Shown: in pieces, positions 33,298-43,965 of the stretch
Layout of the letters: each line of letters begins with the position of its first letter
Numbering within the stretch: position 1 is the stretch's first letter
NCBI GenBank assembly: GCA_025526995.1
Contig: JAHLKG010000013.1
Span: forward strand, 124,001-188,000
Length of the DNA: 64,000 nt
Direction of reading: 5' to 3'
Origin: Powellomyces hirtus
Taxonomy: Eukaryota > Chytridiomycota > Chytridiomycetes > Spizellomycetales > Powellomycetaceae
Made by a program: the position numbers and the translations under genes
The notes under the pieces: model-generated
Database searches by the model: none
Told to the model about the DNA's origin: nothing
What the model saw: only the letters and a program-made list of their open reading frames with translations

Positions 33298-34719
33298 TTA
33301 CATCGAGACCCATTCTCTGAATTTGGCAATGGCATCCGAGACGCCTCCTCCTTCTGGGTCCTCCTCTCCCCGGTGGTTCTTGTGTATCATCAGCAACATG
33401 AGCAAGACGGGGAGATGGACCAGACTTCCAAAGAAGAGGGTGCGCGCCGTTTTGTCACTGGGGTGTTTCCAGAACTTGTATGCTTTAAAAGCCAAGTACG
33501 CATTGATGATGGTTGAATCAAGGGCGAACCAGGGGGTGGTCATGCCAATGTAAGGTAGGCACCAGGCGAGGGGGAAGAGGGCGATAGAGTGGCGGAGGGA
33601 GACGCGGCCGTTGAGGGCCGGATTGGTGACGGACATCATTCGGTAGCCCGCTTTGGAATAGTCGGGGCGGAGATTCCACGCGAGGGAGTTGAAATGCGGG
33701 AACTGCCAGGCGTAGAGGATGGCACCCATGACGCAGCCGCCGAGATCCATGGTGCCCGTTGCGGCGGCCCAGCCCATCATGGGCGGCAACGCCCCGACAA
33801 CGGCACCGACCCAGGTGTTGGCGATCGAGGTGCGTTTCATTGGGGTGTAAACGCACGTGTAGAGAATCAGGTTGGTAGCGCCGAGGAAGGCCGTGAGGGG
33901 GTTGACGAAATGGGCAAGGATGCCGACGCCCGTGGCTCCACCAACAACGCCGGCTCCAAACGCATGCAAGGGGCTCAGGCCGTGTCGCACGAGGACTCTG
34001 TTTCGGGTGCGGGACATTTGTGCATCGTAAGGGTGCTCGACCCACTGATTGATGGCGTTCGCGGCGCCGGAACAGAGGGCGGTGCCGACGGTCGTCCACA
34101 GCAGCGTCGACACGGATAGAGCGCCCGGGGCAACGGCGTAGCCCGCCATGGCAGTTAGGACGACAAAAGCGGAGAGTTTGGCTTTGGAGAGTTCGAGGTA
34201 CGCGGACGGGGTATAGTCGGGTGCAGGCCGCCACCGCAGTTCGGATATCCCGTCATCAGCGTTGCTGGAGTTGCTGCTATTACTGGGTGATGACAATGGT
34301 GGTGGTGATGGAGATGCTGGTGTCAAAGGTGGTGCGGGACTAGTTGTTGCTGATGTGGTGAAGGTTTCGACATGGCGTGGGGTATGTGTGGGGGTTGGGG
34401 CTCCGGTCAACGAATCCACTGCTCCCGGTGCTGCTGCCACCGCTGCTGCCGGTGATGATGATAATGGTGGTATCGACTGTGCCAATATGCTGCTCGTTGC
34501 CGTCCTTCGTACGAGTCGTATTGGTATTCTGAGCGAGGCAACTGGTCGTGGTGGTGGTGGTTTCGGAACCTGACGCAGCAGTTTGAAGCTGAACGACCGC
34601 GATGCTGATAAAACTGTCGCTGCTGCTGCTGCTGCTGCCGACGTCCCCCGCGTGCAGCAGCACTGTGTTCTACATATCAGCGTTAACATTGTGTCGTTGA
34701 GTTGGTTTGCAAATGGCAA
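33298..34719 (-). CDS. COX10: Protohaem IX farnesyltransferase (haem O synthase)
   Basis: A single frame of 473 aa on the minus strand with no intron. The N-terminal 150 residues are Ser/Thr/Ala/Pro-rich with scattered Arg, as expected of a mitochondrial presequence plus linker. The UbiA-type prenyltransferase core follows: YLELSKAKLSAFVVLTAMAG, the first Asp-rich motif NAINQWVEHPYDAQMSRTRN, and the COX10 signatures MKRTSIANTWVGAVVGALPP and DYSKAGYRMMSVTNP. About seven to eight membrane helices are visible. It converts haem B to haem O in the inner mitochondrial membrane for cytochrome c oxidase assembly. Met11 (34689) is an alternative start. Confidence 0.96.
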   Translation of the reverse strand: MPFANQLNDTMLTLICRTQCCCTRGTSAAAAAAATVLSASRSFSFKLLRQVPKPPPPRPVASLRIPIRLVRRTATSSILAQSIPPLSSSPAAAVAAAPGAVDSLTGAPTPTHTPRHVETFTTSATTSPAPPLTPASPSPPPLSSPSNSSNSSNADDGISELRWRPAPDYTPSAYLELSKAKLSAFVVLTAMAGYAVAPGALSVSTLLWTTVGTALCSGAANAINQWVEHPYDAQMSRTRNRVLVRHGLSPLHAFGAGVVGGATGVGILAHFVNPLTAFLGATNLILYTCVYTPMKRTSIANTWVGAVVGALPPMMGWAAATGTMDLGGCVMGAILYAWQFPHFNSLAWNLRPDYSKAGYRMMSVTNPALNGRVSLRHSIALFPLAWCLPYIGMTTPWFALDSTIINAYLAFKAYKFWKHPSDKTARTLFFGSLVHLPVLLMLLMIHKNHRGEEDPEGGGVSDAIAKFREWVSM

Positions 34720-35917
34720 ATGGTGAGTGCAAAAAACGGGTCAAGTACCGTAAGGTGGTGCACAATCCCATCTGTTTTGTTGTCAATCAGAAGAGTTTCC
34801 TTCCCACACTATAGTCCCATTCCTCCCACATCTAGCCACAAAGTCAAGTCACGTTTCAAGCCAAACCAGCCAGTCGACCAACACTATTGGGTTGCACTCT
34901 GGAGAGTTTGCACCGCGGGCGTCGGATCATCCTTAAATGGGTGGGTCCCCCTGCGGTGGTTTTGCCTTTTCTTGTTTGAAGATCGAGGTTGAGGCTGGCA
35001 TGGGAGCGTTGCCTCAGTGTTCTGTACCATCTATGGGTTGGTCTTCTGGTAGTGGAGGTCGTAGTAGACGGAAGGAGAGCCAGCCAGGATACATATCTTG
35101 CGCCAATGTTGTCTTGTTGCGTACGCATGTCTAACAGATAAAACATTGTAAACTCTTTGGAATTGTGTTTCTGATCCCCAAAGCGCGCAAAGTCCGTCCA
35201 AAAAATGCAATCTTAACACACACGTAGGCAGTTCTGATGACAGTGTATACACTGTGAAAAACTTTGATTCCGAAACAGTGCCAGCCAAAACTAACCACCA
35301 CACAATATGAAAAGTGAATGCGTAACTACTATGAAATGCAAATGATCATTTGATCGAGAGGTGCAGATAAGAAATGAGTGCATCTACGAGGTTAACACTC
35401 AAATCAAAATTCGCGCAATGATGCTCGCGGACGCGCGGGCGGGTCGGCGACAGACGGATTCGGGTAGTGGAGCGACGGAAAATGACCCAATTCCGGCAAG
35501 CTTCGAATGCGGTTCATTGTTGGTTCGAGCTTCCCGCTCTGCATGTAGTAAACACCGTGTCCATGATCCTTTGCAGCGGCTGAACGGAACGCGGGCAGAA
35601 AAGTGAGAAGGAGCAGACCAGAGTTCCCGCGCTGGTGCGTTGGACGCTGTGCGTTGGCGGGAATGAGGAAATGGTTTGGCGGGGAAAGCACACTTTGATG
35701 TGAACGTTCGCCAACAATGCTGATTGTTCGGATCGAGGCGGCGATTTTTTTCAAGCGGGAAACCAGAACGGCCAGTGTCTTTCAAAATGCGCGCCAGAGG
35801 AAAAGATCACTGCATCTGTCGTCCATAACGCCTTCCTAGGAAAGAGTCTCTTCAAAAAAGCCTGTGAAAAAGCCAGCTACCGCAGTTATGGGCACGGCAT
35901 CAATCTCACATCCCCTC
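34720..35917. other. Intergenic region, no gene seen
   Basis: About 1.2 kb. Overlapping frames at 35361-35785 on both strands are mutual shadows with no family resemblance. Confidence 0.45.
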
Positions 35918-36679
35918 TCACTTCCCATCCAAGACCACAAACCGACTGCCCACCCCCTTGGCAATCGTAAACCTCGGTCTCCAATAGGTCGAATGTTCTC
36001 TCGTGACCGTGAAGCGTCCTTTCGTCGACACCGTGACCGCCTCCACCAATTGCTTCTGTTGTTGCTGTTGTTGCTGCTGTGGTTGAGTGTGCCGTTGTTG
36101 GAGAATTGGTTTCGATTTAGCGATCGTGTGCGGGCGCGGTTTTACGGTCGCCGGCGCGGGGCCGTTGTGGTGCCGGCTGGGGTCGAGGGGCAGCGGACAG
36201 GCAATGGTCGTCCGGGTGGGTGTGGTGGCGAGGTAGGTGGGTGGGACGGAGGAGAGCGGGGAGGAGATGGATAGTCCCTTGTGGTGGTGGTTGTGATGGT
36301 GATGCTTATTATAACTCGACGGCGGCGTCGGGATGGACGAGGCCTTTTCAGCCGCGGGCGCCGGGTTGGAGCTATGAATCAAAAACGGTGGCAAGAGCAA
36401 CGCCAGCGGTTCCGTGTGCGGGGTAGCAGGTATGATATTGATTGTCGGCTGATTCTTATCATCCGCACAATGCGGCGGGGCGCGGGTGAATGGAGGGTGG
36501 GTTGGTGTGGGAAGGGACGGGGCTTTTGTGACTGTGAATCGGGAGGGAGAGGTTGCGGGAGTGGTTGAAGTGGAGGAGAGGGATTGGGAGCGGGAGGGGG
36601 ACTGTTTTTTCCTGGGTGGTGATGGTGGTGGGGGGGCGGGTGTGGGGGTTAGCGAGAAGCGGGAGGGGCGGGTCGCCAT
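35918..36679 (-). CDS. Low-complexity protein with repeated RFxV/I motifs
   Basis: One frame of 253 aa, rich in Pro, Ser, Thr and His, with HHHHNHHH and an eight-Gln run near residue 200. No folded domain is evident. The striking feature is a spaced R-F-x-[V/I/L] motif: residues 7-10 (RFSL), 47-50 (RFTV), 222-225 (RFTV), 236-239 (RFTI) and 246-249 (RFVV), with Ser, Gly or Pro just before each. In animals RFx[V/I] peptides dock onto the CCT domain of OSR1/SPAK kinases, as in WNKs and cation-chloride cotransporters. Whether that applies here is speculation; the family is unknown. Strand choice rests on the motif conservation and the ATG at 36679. Confidence 0.5.
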   Translation of the reverse strand: MATRPSRFSLTPTPAPPPPSPPRKKQSPSRSQSLSSTSTTPATSPSRFTVTKAPSLPTPTHPPFTRAPPHCADDKNQPTINIIPATPHTEPLALLLPPFLIHSSNPAPAAEKASSIPTPPSSYNKHHHHNHHHKGLSISSPLSSVPPTYLATTPTRTTIACPLPLDPSRHHNGPAPATVKPRPHTIAKSKPILQQRHTQPQQQQQQQQKQLVEAVTVSTKGRFTVTREHSTYWRPRFTIAKGVGSRFVVLDGK

Positions 36680-37537
36680 GAGTGGCGGGGGTCGGAGACG
36701 AATGGAGATAGCGAAATGGAATGTCGCGGGGCGTTGTGCTAATACGAAAGTACGAGAAAAGACGCGAGATAAGGTAGTTCACGGAGACTCTCTCTCATCA
36801 GCCGTTAATGCGGAAAAAGATGGTATCTATTATGTTGGTGGAAGCGTGTGAGGTGTGAGAGCTATCAAAGAAGCGTCATCATCATCGGGGGTCTCGGAGG
36901 AAAGAGTGCTAGGTGACAAGTCGCTAACGCGTCAGAGCAGAGTCTGACACATGCAAGAGAGAGAGATATGTAACACGCGCAGGAAAACATGTTGCGCGAA
37001 ACGGAGGGGGAGAGATGGATGGGAAGGTGTGCAAATCTGTGCGATGGGGATCGCTTTGTATATCCATGTCGTAGTGGACGTGGACGCAGAGGACGAATTT
37101 GAAAACAAAGTTACGCTCTTCTACAAGACATCTAAGATTCTACTGTATCTTCACAACACAAATCAAAAATCAAGGTTTTCAAACGCAGTCCGTGGAAAAT
37201 AGAAACCCATGTCGTTAACTCAGAGTCCGCGGTGACGATGACGATGATGACGGCGGCGTCCTTTTGATAGACAGACACGTGTTACTACTGAATAATCTTC
37301 ACGTGACTTCTGCGTCCATGGGACTCCATCGGGAGGCGATGACGACGGAAAGACAGCATGGGTAAATCGCACCGCGTAAGGTTCAGCTCGACACACATGG
37401 GATCACCCTAGAGAACCAAAGTAATGCACAGTTCTATTTTCAAAGTTGTTTATCCTATCCTGAACGACAGAAAAGGAGGCAACAAGGGCAGCCAGGCAAC
37501 ACGCGGAACGCTCTGGGGAGGCGCTGGGTTCTCTCCT
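36680..37537. other. Intergenic region, no gene seen
   Basis: Only short frames; should hold the promoter of the RFxV protein and the TRP5 3' UTR. Confidence 0.45.
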
Positions 37538-40299
37538 CTACTCTGACGCTTTATCACCCTGGAACCTCAAATCCCATCCAATCATCGGTCCAAACTTGGG
37601 CAATGCCTCCGCAACCGACCCCACGTCCTTGTCGCCGCGGCCCGACAGACACACGACCAGATTCTGTTCTTTCGGCATCGTCTTGGCAATCTGCATCGCT
37701 TGATAGATCGCGTGCGCAGATTCCAGAGCGGGGATGATGCCTTCCAGTTGCGAACACTTGCGGAACCCAATCATCGCTTGCGCGTCCGTCGCCGCCACGT
37801 ACTCGGCTCGCAGCGTGTCTTTCAACCACGCGTGTTCCGGGCCCACACCGGGGTAATCGAGGCCCTGTGATGATTGAAGAAAAATCAGGAAAAAAACTCA
37901 TCAGTTTGCATTGATGATGAGGCTCCCACTCCCCCATATTTTCTCCTGCGCTTACCGCACTGATGCTGTGAGTCTCGATAATCTGTCCATTCTTGTCCTG
38001 GATCAGGTACGTGCGGGTGCCGTGCAGGACACCAGGTGTGCCGGCAGCCAGAGTCGCTGAGTGACGACCCGTCTCAACACCATCTCCCCCAGCTTCCACA
38101 CCAAAGATCCTGACCGTCGTGTCGTTGACAAAGGGATGGAACATGCCAATGGCATTGCTTCCACCGCCCACACACGCCACCACCGCATCTGGTAGTTTGC
38201 CCGTCTTCTCCAACATCTCCGCCCGCGTCTCGCGCCCAATGATAGACTGGAAATCCCTGACAATCGTCGGGAACGGGTGCGGTCCAATGGCCGAGCCAAT
38301 GAGGTAATGCGTCGTCTTGACGTTGGTGACCCAGTCACGCATAGCCTCGTTGATGGCGTCCTTCAACGTCCGAGATCCAGACTCCACCGCCACAACCTTA
38401 GCGCCCAGCAATCTTATGCGGAACACGTTGAGGGCTTGACGGCGCACATCCTCGGCGCCCATGTAGATGGTGCAGTCCAGTCCAAACTTGGCGCAGACAG
38501 TGGCGGTGGCAACACCGTGCTGTCCAGCACCCGTTTCGGCAATGATACGCTTCTTGCCAATGCGCTTGGCGAGTAAAACTTGTCCGATGGCGTTGTTGAT
38601 CTTGTGGGATCCCGTGTGGTTCAGGTCCTCGCGCTTCAACCAGATGCGCGCACCCCCTACATGGAACACGGAAATTAGGAACGCGAACGCATACAAAATG
38701 TGCGCCGAAATTCCCAAATACCTGCTTCCGCGGTCAAACGGTCCGCAACGTGCAATGGAGATGGACGTCCCATGTATGGGTAAAGGGAGCGGAACTCTTC
38801 CCAGAACGTGGGATCATCTTTGGCAGTCATGTACGCCTACATCAACGAGTTAGCCCATGAGCCTCGTCCATGTCGTGGCAAACCGACGAACCAACCTTTT
38901 CTATTTCTTCTAAGCAGTCTACCAGTGCTTCAGGGGCGTATTGACCACCAAAGTCACCGAAACGGGCAGCAAGGCCCTTCACGGCTGCGACAGCCTGTGA
39001 TAGAAGGCATCAGGAATATTGGTTAATTACTGGCGTTTTCTCCTGACAATAACAATCAAAACCTACAGATGAACTGAGTGCCTTGACTTTGTCGACTGTG
39101 GCTTCTTTCACAGCGGCAAGACCAGTGGCAGCCTCCTTGACGGCCGCAAGATGGTACTCATCATCGTCTTGGTTAGGCTCCTCTAAAACAATCACTGCTA
39201 TTAGAGGACTGTGGGCGCGTCATGAAACACACGGTTGTAATTTACCAGGTCGCAAGACGGTGCGTCCAGTTATTCCCGAGGCGAATTCGCGAACTTTGGA
39301 GGCACGGTGCGCCTTTTCAGCTTCCTTCAGCGTGGTAATGATCTTTGATCCAATAACCACACCGTCAGCGTGAGCACCGACTTCCTTAAAATGTTCCGAA
39401 GTAGCTACTCCGAATCCAACAGCGAGCGGGAGCGTCGTGTACTGCTGGATGCGCTTGACAAATTCGGGGAGATCGGTACTGACAGTGGCACGGGCTCCTG
39501 TAACGCCCAATGTGCTGACGACGTAGATGAAACTGTCAGCCACACTGGCGAGATGCTTGATGCGGTTGTCGGTGGTGGAGGGAGCAATCAGCGGCACATA
39601 ACTCAGGCCAAACTCGTTGCAGTGATCGCGGAATCGGACCGCCTCTTCCGGAGGCAGATCGACGACGATGAAACCGTTGACACCCGCGCGAGCACAATCC
39701 TGCATGAGCTTCTGCTCTCCGTATATGAGGAAGGGGTTGTAGTAGCCCATGAACAGGACGGGCACACGGAGACCCTTGGAGCGCGCTTGTTCCACATATT
39801 TCAGACATTGCAGAATGTCCACTCCGTTCTCGAGCGCTTTCTGGAAAAAGTGACGGAAGGTCGTAGGTTAGACTCCCAAGGAAGCATAACATATAATCGA
39901 TGGTGTGTGCTGGCTTACAAAGCTAGAGTCTTGGATCGTCGGACCATCGGCAATAGGATCCGAGAATGGCACGCCTGCGCACAAGACGACCGAGAGATCA
40001 GTTGTCGGTCATTCACAGAACAGTTCGCGATCTACCCTTCCGCCAATCGTACCGAGCTCAATAATGTCCGCGCCGCCCTCTTGCAGGGCCAAAAGCACAT
40101 CGACGGTGTCGTCAACATCGGGAAAACCGGCGGTGACGTATGTTACGAAGGTGGGACGTCCTGTTCACGCAATTCAAGAAACAAACCATTAGACAACTTG
40201 AGAAAGGTGACAGGGGCAGTGCCAGAAGCTCCTGCAGGATAGCGAATACATACCCTCCTTTTTGGCCTCGGCGAACGTTCTTCTGATTTGCCTTGACAT
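37538..40299 (-). CDS. TRP5: Bifunctional tryptophan synthase (alpha-beta fusion)
   Basis: Nine exons (40254-40299, 40053-40160, 39919-39974, 39246-39840, 39067-39182, 38896-38994, 38722-38836, 37956-38656, 37538-37864) total 721 codons, 720 aa (yeast Trp5 about 707). The alpha half (about 1-250) has the TIM-barrel active site: catalytic Glu in [14 protein letters not shown] and the Asp in [11 protein letters not shown] 50-residue Ala/Lys/Glu-rich linker joins it to the beta half, which begins near [20 protein letters not shown]. The beta half has the PLP lysine in [11 protein letters not shown], the phosphate loop GGGSNAIG and CLSGRGDKD. It catalyses the last two steps of tryptophan synthesis with indole channelling. 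The alpha-beta order in one chain is a fungal hallmark. It is divergent from the MetRS gene, starts 382 bp apart. Confidence 0.97.
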
Positions 40300-40442
40300 G
40301 TTCGGATGTGGGGATGTACTGAGAGTAATCAAGGGTACGGGGGTAAGTCTCTTTTCTTGGCCTAGCCTTTATGCAATTGCCAGCCGACTTGAGGGTTAAA
40401 GCGGGGAAATAGCTTAAGGCTCAAGGCGTCACACAATCTGAG

Positions 40443-40449
40443 TGAGTCA
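40443..40449 (+). promoter_or_regulatory. Gcn4/AP-1-type site TGAGTCA
   Basis: A perfect TGASTCA core lies in the TRP5/MetRS intergenic region, 144 bp before the TRP5 ATG. TRP5 and aminoacyl-tRNA synthetase genes are classical general-control targets in fungi. Chance expectation is about one such 7-mer per 8 kb, so the context carries most of the weight. Confidence 0.5.
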
Positions 40450-40471
40450 TGCGATTGGGAATTGGTCATCA

Positions 40472-40477
40472 CACGTG
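40472..40477 (+). promoter_or_regulatory. CACGTG box (Cbf1/bHLH type)
   Basis: On the minus strand it reads TCACGTG, the Cbf1 core linked to methionine genes in yeast. It is 23 bp from the TGAGTCA site. Confidence 0.4.
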
Positions 40478-40680
40478 ACCTCACCGACTTCGTTTGAAAG
40501 TTGTCCGTCGGTGGATTTTGGCCAAAAAGACAACGTTTTCAAAAAAGATCGTTCGAGATCGTTGTCATCCTGGCCGTTCTGTCCGTCTTCGCAAGACAAA
40601 TACCAGCAGCTACAAGAGTCGACAGGTCCGCCCTGCTGCTGCCGCTGATCAACCGCCGTTTTCTTCAACGCCCCTTGACA

Positions 40681-43294
40681 ATGAGCGGCCCCGTACAGGC
40701 CTCAAGCAAGACTCTCCCGACGCCAAACGTCAAGGAAAACGTCACAATCACCCTCACTCACAACGATCCCGGCGCCACACCAGTGTAAGCAGAACTCTCA
40801 GCGAATTGGGTGGTAATTTGGACATATGGCGCTGGGTCTGACTTGGTGAATCCCTTAGTCTGCCCAAACCGAATGAACGCAACATCTTGATCACCTCTGC
40901 GCTTCCGTACGTGAACAATGTGCCGCATTTGGGCAACATCATCGGATGTGTGCTAAGTGCTGATGTTTACGCGAGGTGAGGTTCTGTTTGTTGACGTTCT
41001 TCTTTGCACCCGCGACCTTTCATTCTCACATGTCTCGCCTAATGAATAGGTACTGTCGAGCGCGCGGATATAACACCATCTACATTTGCGGAACCGACGA
41101 GTTTGGAACTGCGACCGAAACAAAGGCGTTGGAAGAAGGCACCTCGTGCCAGGAACTGTGCGACAAATACCACGCGCTCCATAAGCAGACCTATGAGTGG
41201 TTTGGCTGCGATTTCAACCATTTCGGACGAACTCCCACAGAATGGCACAAAAAGTATGGAGCGCGGATGTTGTGTGACACGCATACGGCAGTAATGATCT
41301 GACAGACTATCTGGCTAGAATTGTCCAGGGCATCTACAAGGACATTGAGAAGGAGCTGACGTTCGAGAAGACCATGACTCAGCTCTACTGCGAGCACCAT
41401 AAAGCGTAAGATGATCCTCCCGGATGACTCTGTGATTTTGCACACATAAAAAGATTGCAGCATTAATGTGGCTGCCGTTGTTTTCTTAGTTTCCTGGCGG
41501 ATCGTTTTGTGGAGGGCCAGTGCCCAAAGTGTGGGTACGCGGATGCGCGGGGAGATCAATGTGATGGGTGCGGCGCGCTGTTGGAACCTACCGAGCTGAT
41601 CAACCCAACATGCAAGCTGGATAAGACGACGCCAGTATTGAAGGAAACCAACCACATCTTCTTGGATCTCGGCAAGGGCCAGGCGAAATTGGAGGAATGG
41701 GTCAACAAATCCAGCGTCAAAGGTAACGTGCGCGTGGACAACCTATACGTTTAGCCAGCTGCGTGGATCCTGACACACGCGACGTTGCAGGCAAATGGTC
41801 ATCAAATACCATTAACATTACCAAAGCGTGGCTGAAGGAGGGACTCCGAGAACGATGCATTACCCGAGACTTGAAGTGGGGTGTTCCGGTCCCAAAGGAC
41901 GGTTTTACGGAGAAGGTGTTTTACGTCTGGTTCGATGCCTGCATAGGGTATGAACAAGTGCATGATGGGCGCATCTGCGAGAAAAGCACCTGCTGGTTTT
42001 TTTTTTTTGGCTCTAACCCTTGCGCCCCCCGACAGATATCCGTCCATCACCGCCAACTACACGTCAGAGTGGGAAAAGTGGTGGAAGAACCCAAAAGATG
42101 TGGAGTTGTACCAGTTTATGGGCAAGGACAATGTGCCGTTCCACACGGTTGTGTTCCCGTCCTGCCTGCTCGGAACCGGCGAGGAATGGACCATGCTGCA
42201 TCACATTAGCACCACAGGTACGAAGTCGAGGCTGCAAGTGCGGCGGTGGAGAATGTGGGAGAACCAGGCACTGTAACTCAACATCGCCTTGCTTGTTTTT
42301 TTTTTTTGTAGAATATCTGCAATACGAGAGCGGCAAGTTCTCGAAATCACGCGGGGTGGGAGTGTTTGGGAACCACGTGCAGGAAGTTGGGGTCCCGGTA
42401 GCGGTATGGCGTTACTACCTGCTGTCGAACCGACCCGAGACGAGCGATTCGCAGTTCACTTGGGCCAGTTTTGTAACGTGCAACAACAACGAACTCTTGG
42501 CGAATCTCGGCAACTTTGTCAACCGCATTGTCAAGTTCCTGCACGCCAACTACGACGGCGTGATTCCGACGTACGACGTGTCGGGCGCGGCCGAGACGGC
42601 TCTGGTCAGCGACGTGAACGCCCTGCTGGCGCAGTACGTGGAAGCCCTGGAGGGCGTGAAGCTGCGCACGGGGTTGAAATTGGCCATGGACATTTCAGCG
42701 CGCGGTAATCTGTACATGCAGGACAACAAGATTGACAATAAGCTGTTTGCCAACCACCGCGAACGCTGCGACGCGGTCGTGGCGACGGCGGCCAATCTTG
42801 TATACCTCCTCGGCTCGCTCATCTACCCCTACATGCCGACCACGGCGGAAAGCATCTTTCGTCAACTGAACCTCCCCATGCGCCGCATCACCCACACATG
42901 GGCGGCGACGGACATTCTCCCCGGCCACACGATCGGAGCAGCAGAGTACCTGTTCACAATCATCAAAGCGGACAAGGCGGACGCGTGGCGGGCCAAATAC
43001 GGCGGAACGCAAGATGGAGCGGCTGCCGCACCGGCGGAATCGAAAACGTCGAAGCGTAAAGCGGCGAAAGCAAAAGCGGCAGCTGGCGGCGGTGGTCTGA
43101 CGGAAGCCCCTGAGGGAGTGGAAAAGACCCCGGTGATTGTGGACTTTGAAACGAGGATCAAATCGGCGGGCGATGAGGTGCGAAGAATCAAGGCGGAGAA
43201 GAAGGGCGGTGAGGAATTGAAGACAGCGCTGGATGCGCTTTTGACGCTGAAGAAGGCGTTAGAAGCTGAGGTGCAGAACGTCAAATCTGTTTAG
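40681..43294 (+). CDS. Cytosolic methionyl-tRNA synthetase with C-terminal WHEP domain
   Basis: Eight exons (40681-40784, 40859-40975, 41050-41253, 41319-41405, 41490-41722, 41791-41947, 42036-42217, 42312-43294) sum to 689 codons, 688 aa. The class I core has the HIGH-type motif in [16 protein letters not shown], the zinc knuckle [18 protein letters not shown], the Met-pocket segment [13 protein letters not shown] and the KMSKS loop KFSKSRG. The anticodon-binding helical domain follows ([13 protein letters not shown] onward). After a Lys/Ala linker the last about 65 residues form a WHEP helix-turn-helix ([20 protein letters not shown], then [19 protein letters not shown]). Animal MARS1 also has a C-terminal WHEP; yeast Mes1 has an N-terminal GST-like domain instead, which is absent here. 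Confidence 0.95.
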
Positions 43295-43947
43295 ATTCTA
43301 GAGGGAGAAGGAGGATGACATTTTTTTCTCACTTTACACTATTTTCTGTCCCATTTGCAACTACCCTAAACCTGTCCCGCCCCACGCGCACCCGCACTGC
43401 CGTGCCCCACCGCACACCTCCCTGTTAGACTCTTGCATAGATCTGGATTTTTGTTTCCTTTTCCCTGTTTTTCTGTTTCCTTTTGAGGGCAAAGAATGAA
43501 ATCTGCACATGTTAGATGATGGAGTTGATAAAAAAAAAAAAGAAAGACGAAAAGGAAACGGCTGTATCGGTAATTGAAAGTTTTCTTTCGCGCGCATGCA
43601 TTTCCTGAATCTAGCATTGTCACTCACCGCCTCATTTCACGTCAACCAAACCGCCGACCCTCCCGCCGCTCTTCCTCCCTCCCATTGCCATAAAATCCCA
43701 TTGCCACAAAATCCCCACTGCCCCAATTTCTCATTCCCAGTCGCCCAGTATCGCCCCTTGGAGATCGCTCTTCAACACACTCACTGTCAACACCACTCGA
43801 TCCACAAACAACACCTTCTGTCAAACGAACCCACCGACACCAAACACAACCCCACCCACTCAATCATCCGTCCACCCGACCGCAACACCTCACACCCCCC
43901 ACTCGCCCGCCTCGCATCTCCACACCCCCAAGCCCCTCGCCTTCTGG
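43295..43947. other. Intergenic region and leader of Sel1 gene
   Basis: The C-rich stretch 43650-43947 reads open in more than one frame but lacks recognisable domains; it is probably the 5' UTR of the following gene. Confidence 0.4.
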
Positions 43948-43965
43948 GTGTGTACCAGCCCTCAA

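Larger units (their letters stand above)
40300..40680. other. Shared divergent promoter of TRP5 and MetRS
   Basis: 381 bp between two head-to-head genes of amino-acid metabolism. It contains a Gcn4-type TGAGTCA and a CACGTG box within 35 bp of each other. Confidence 0.6.

Noticed and set aside
33518..34234. 238-codon minus-strand frame overlapping COX10
   Set aside because: Arg/Pro/His-rich shadow in an alternate frame of the COX10 coding sequence.
40242..40370. Plus-strand 290-codon frame at 39370-40242
   Set aside because: It is the antisense of the TRP5 alpha domain exons and crosses three TRP5 introns; no domain of its own.
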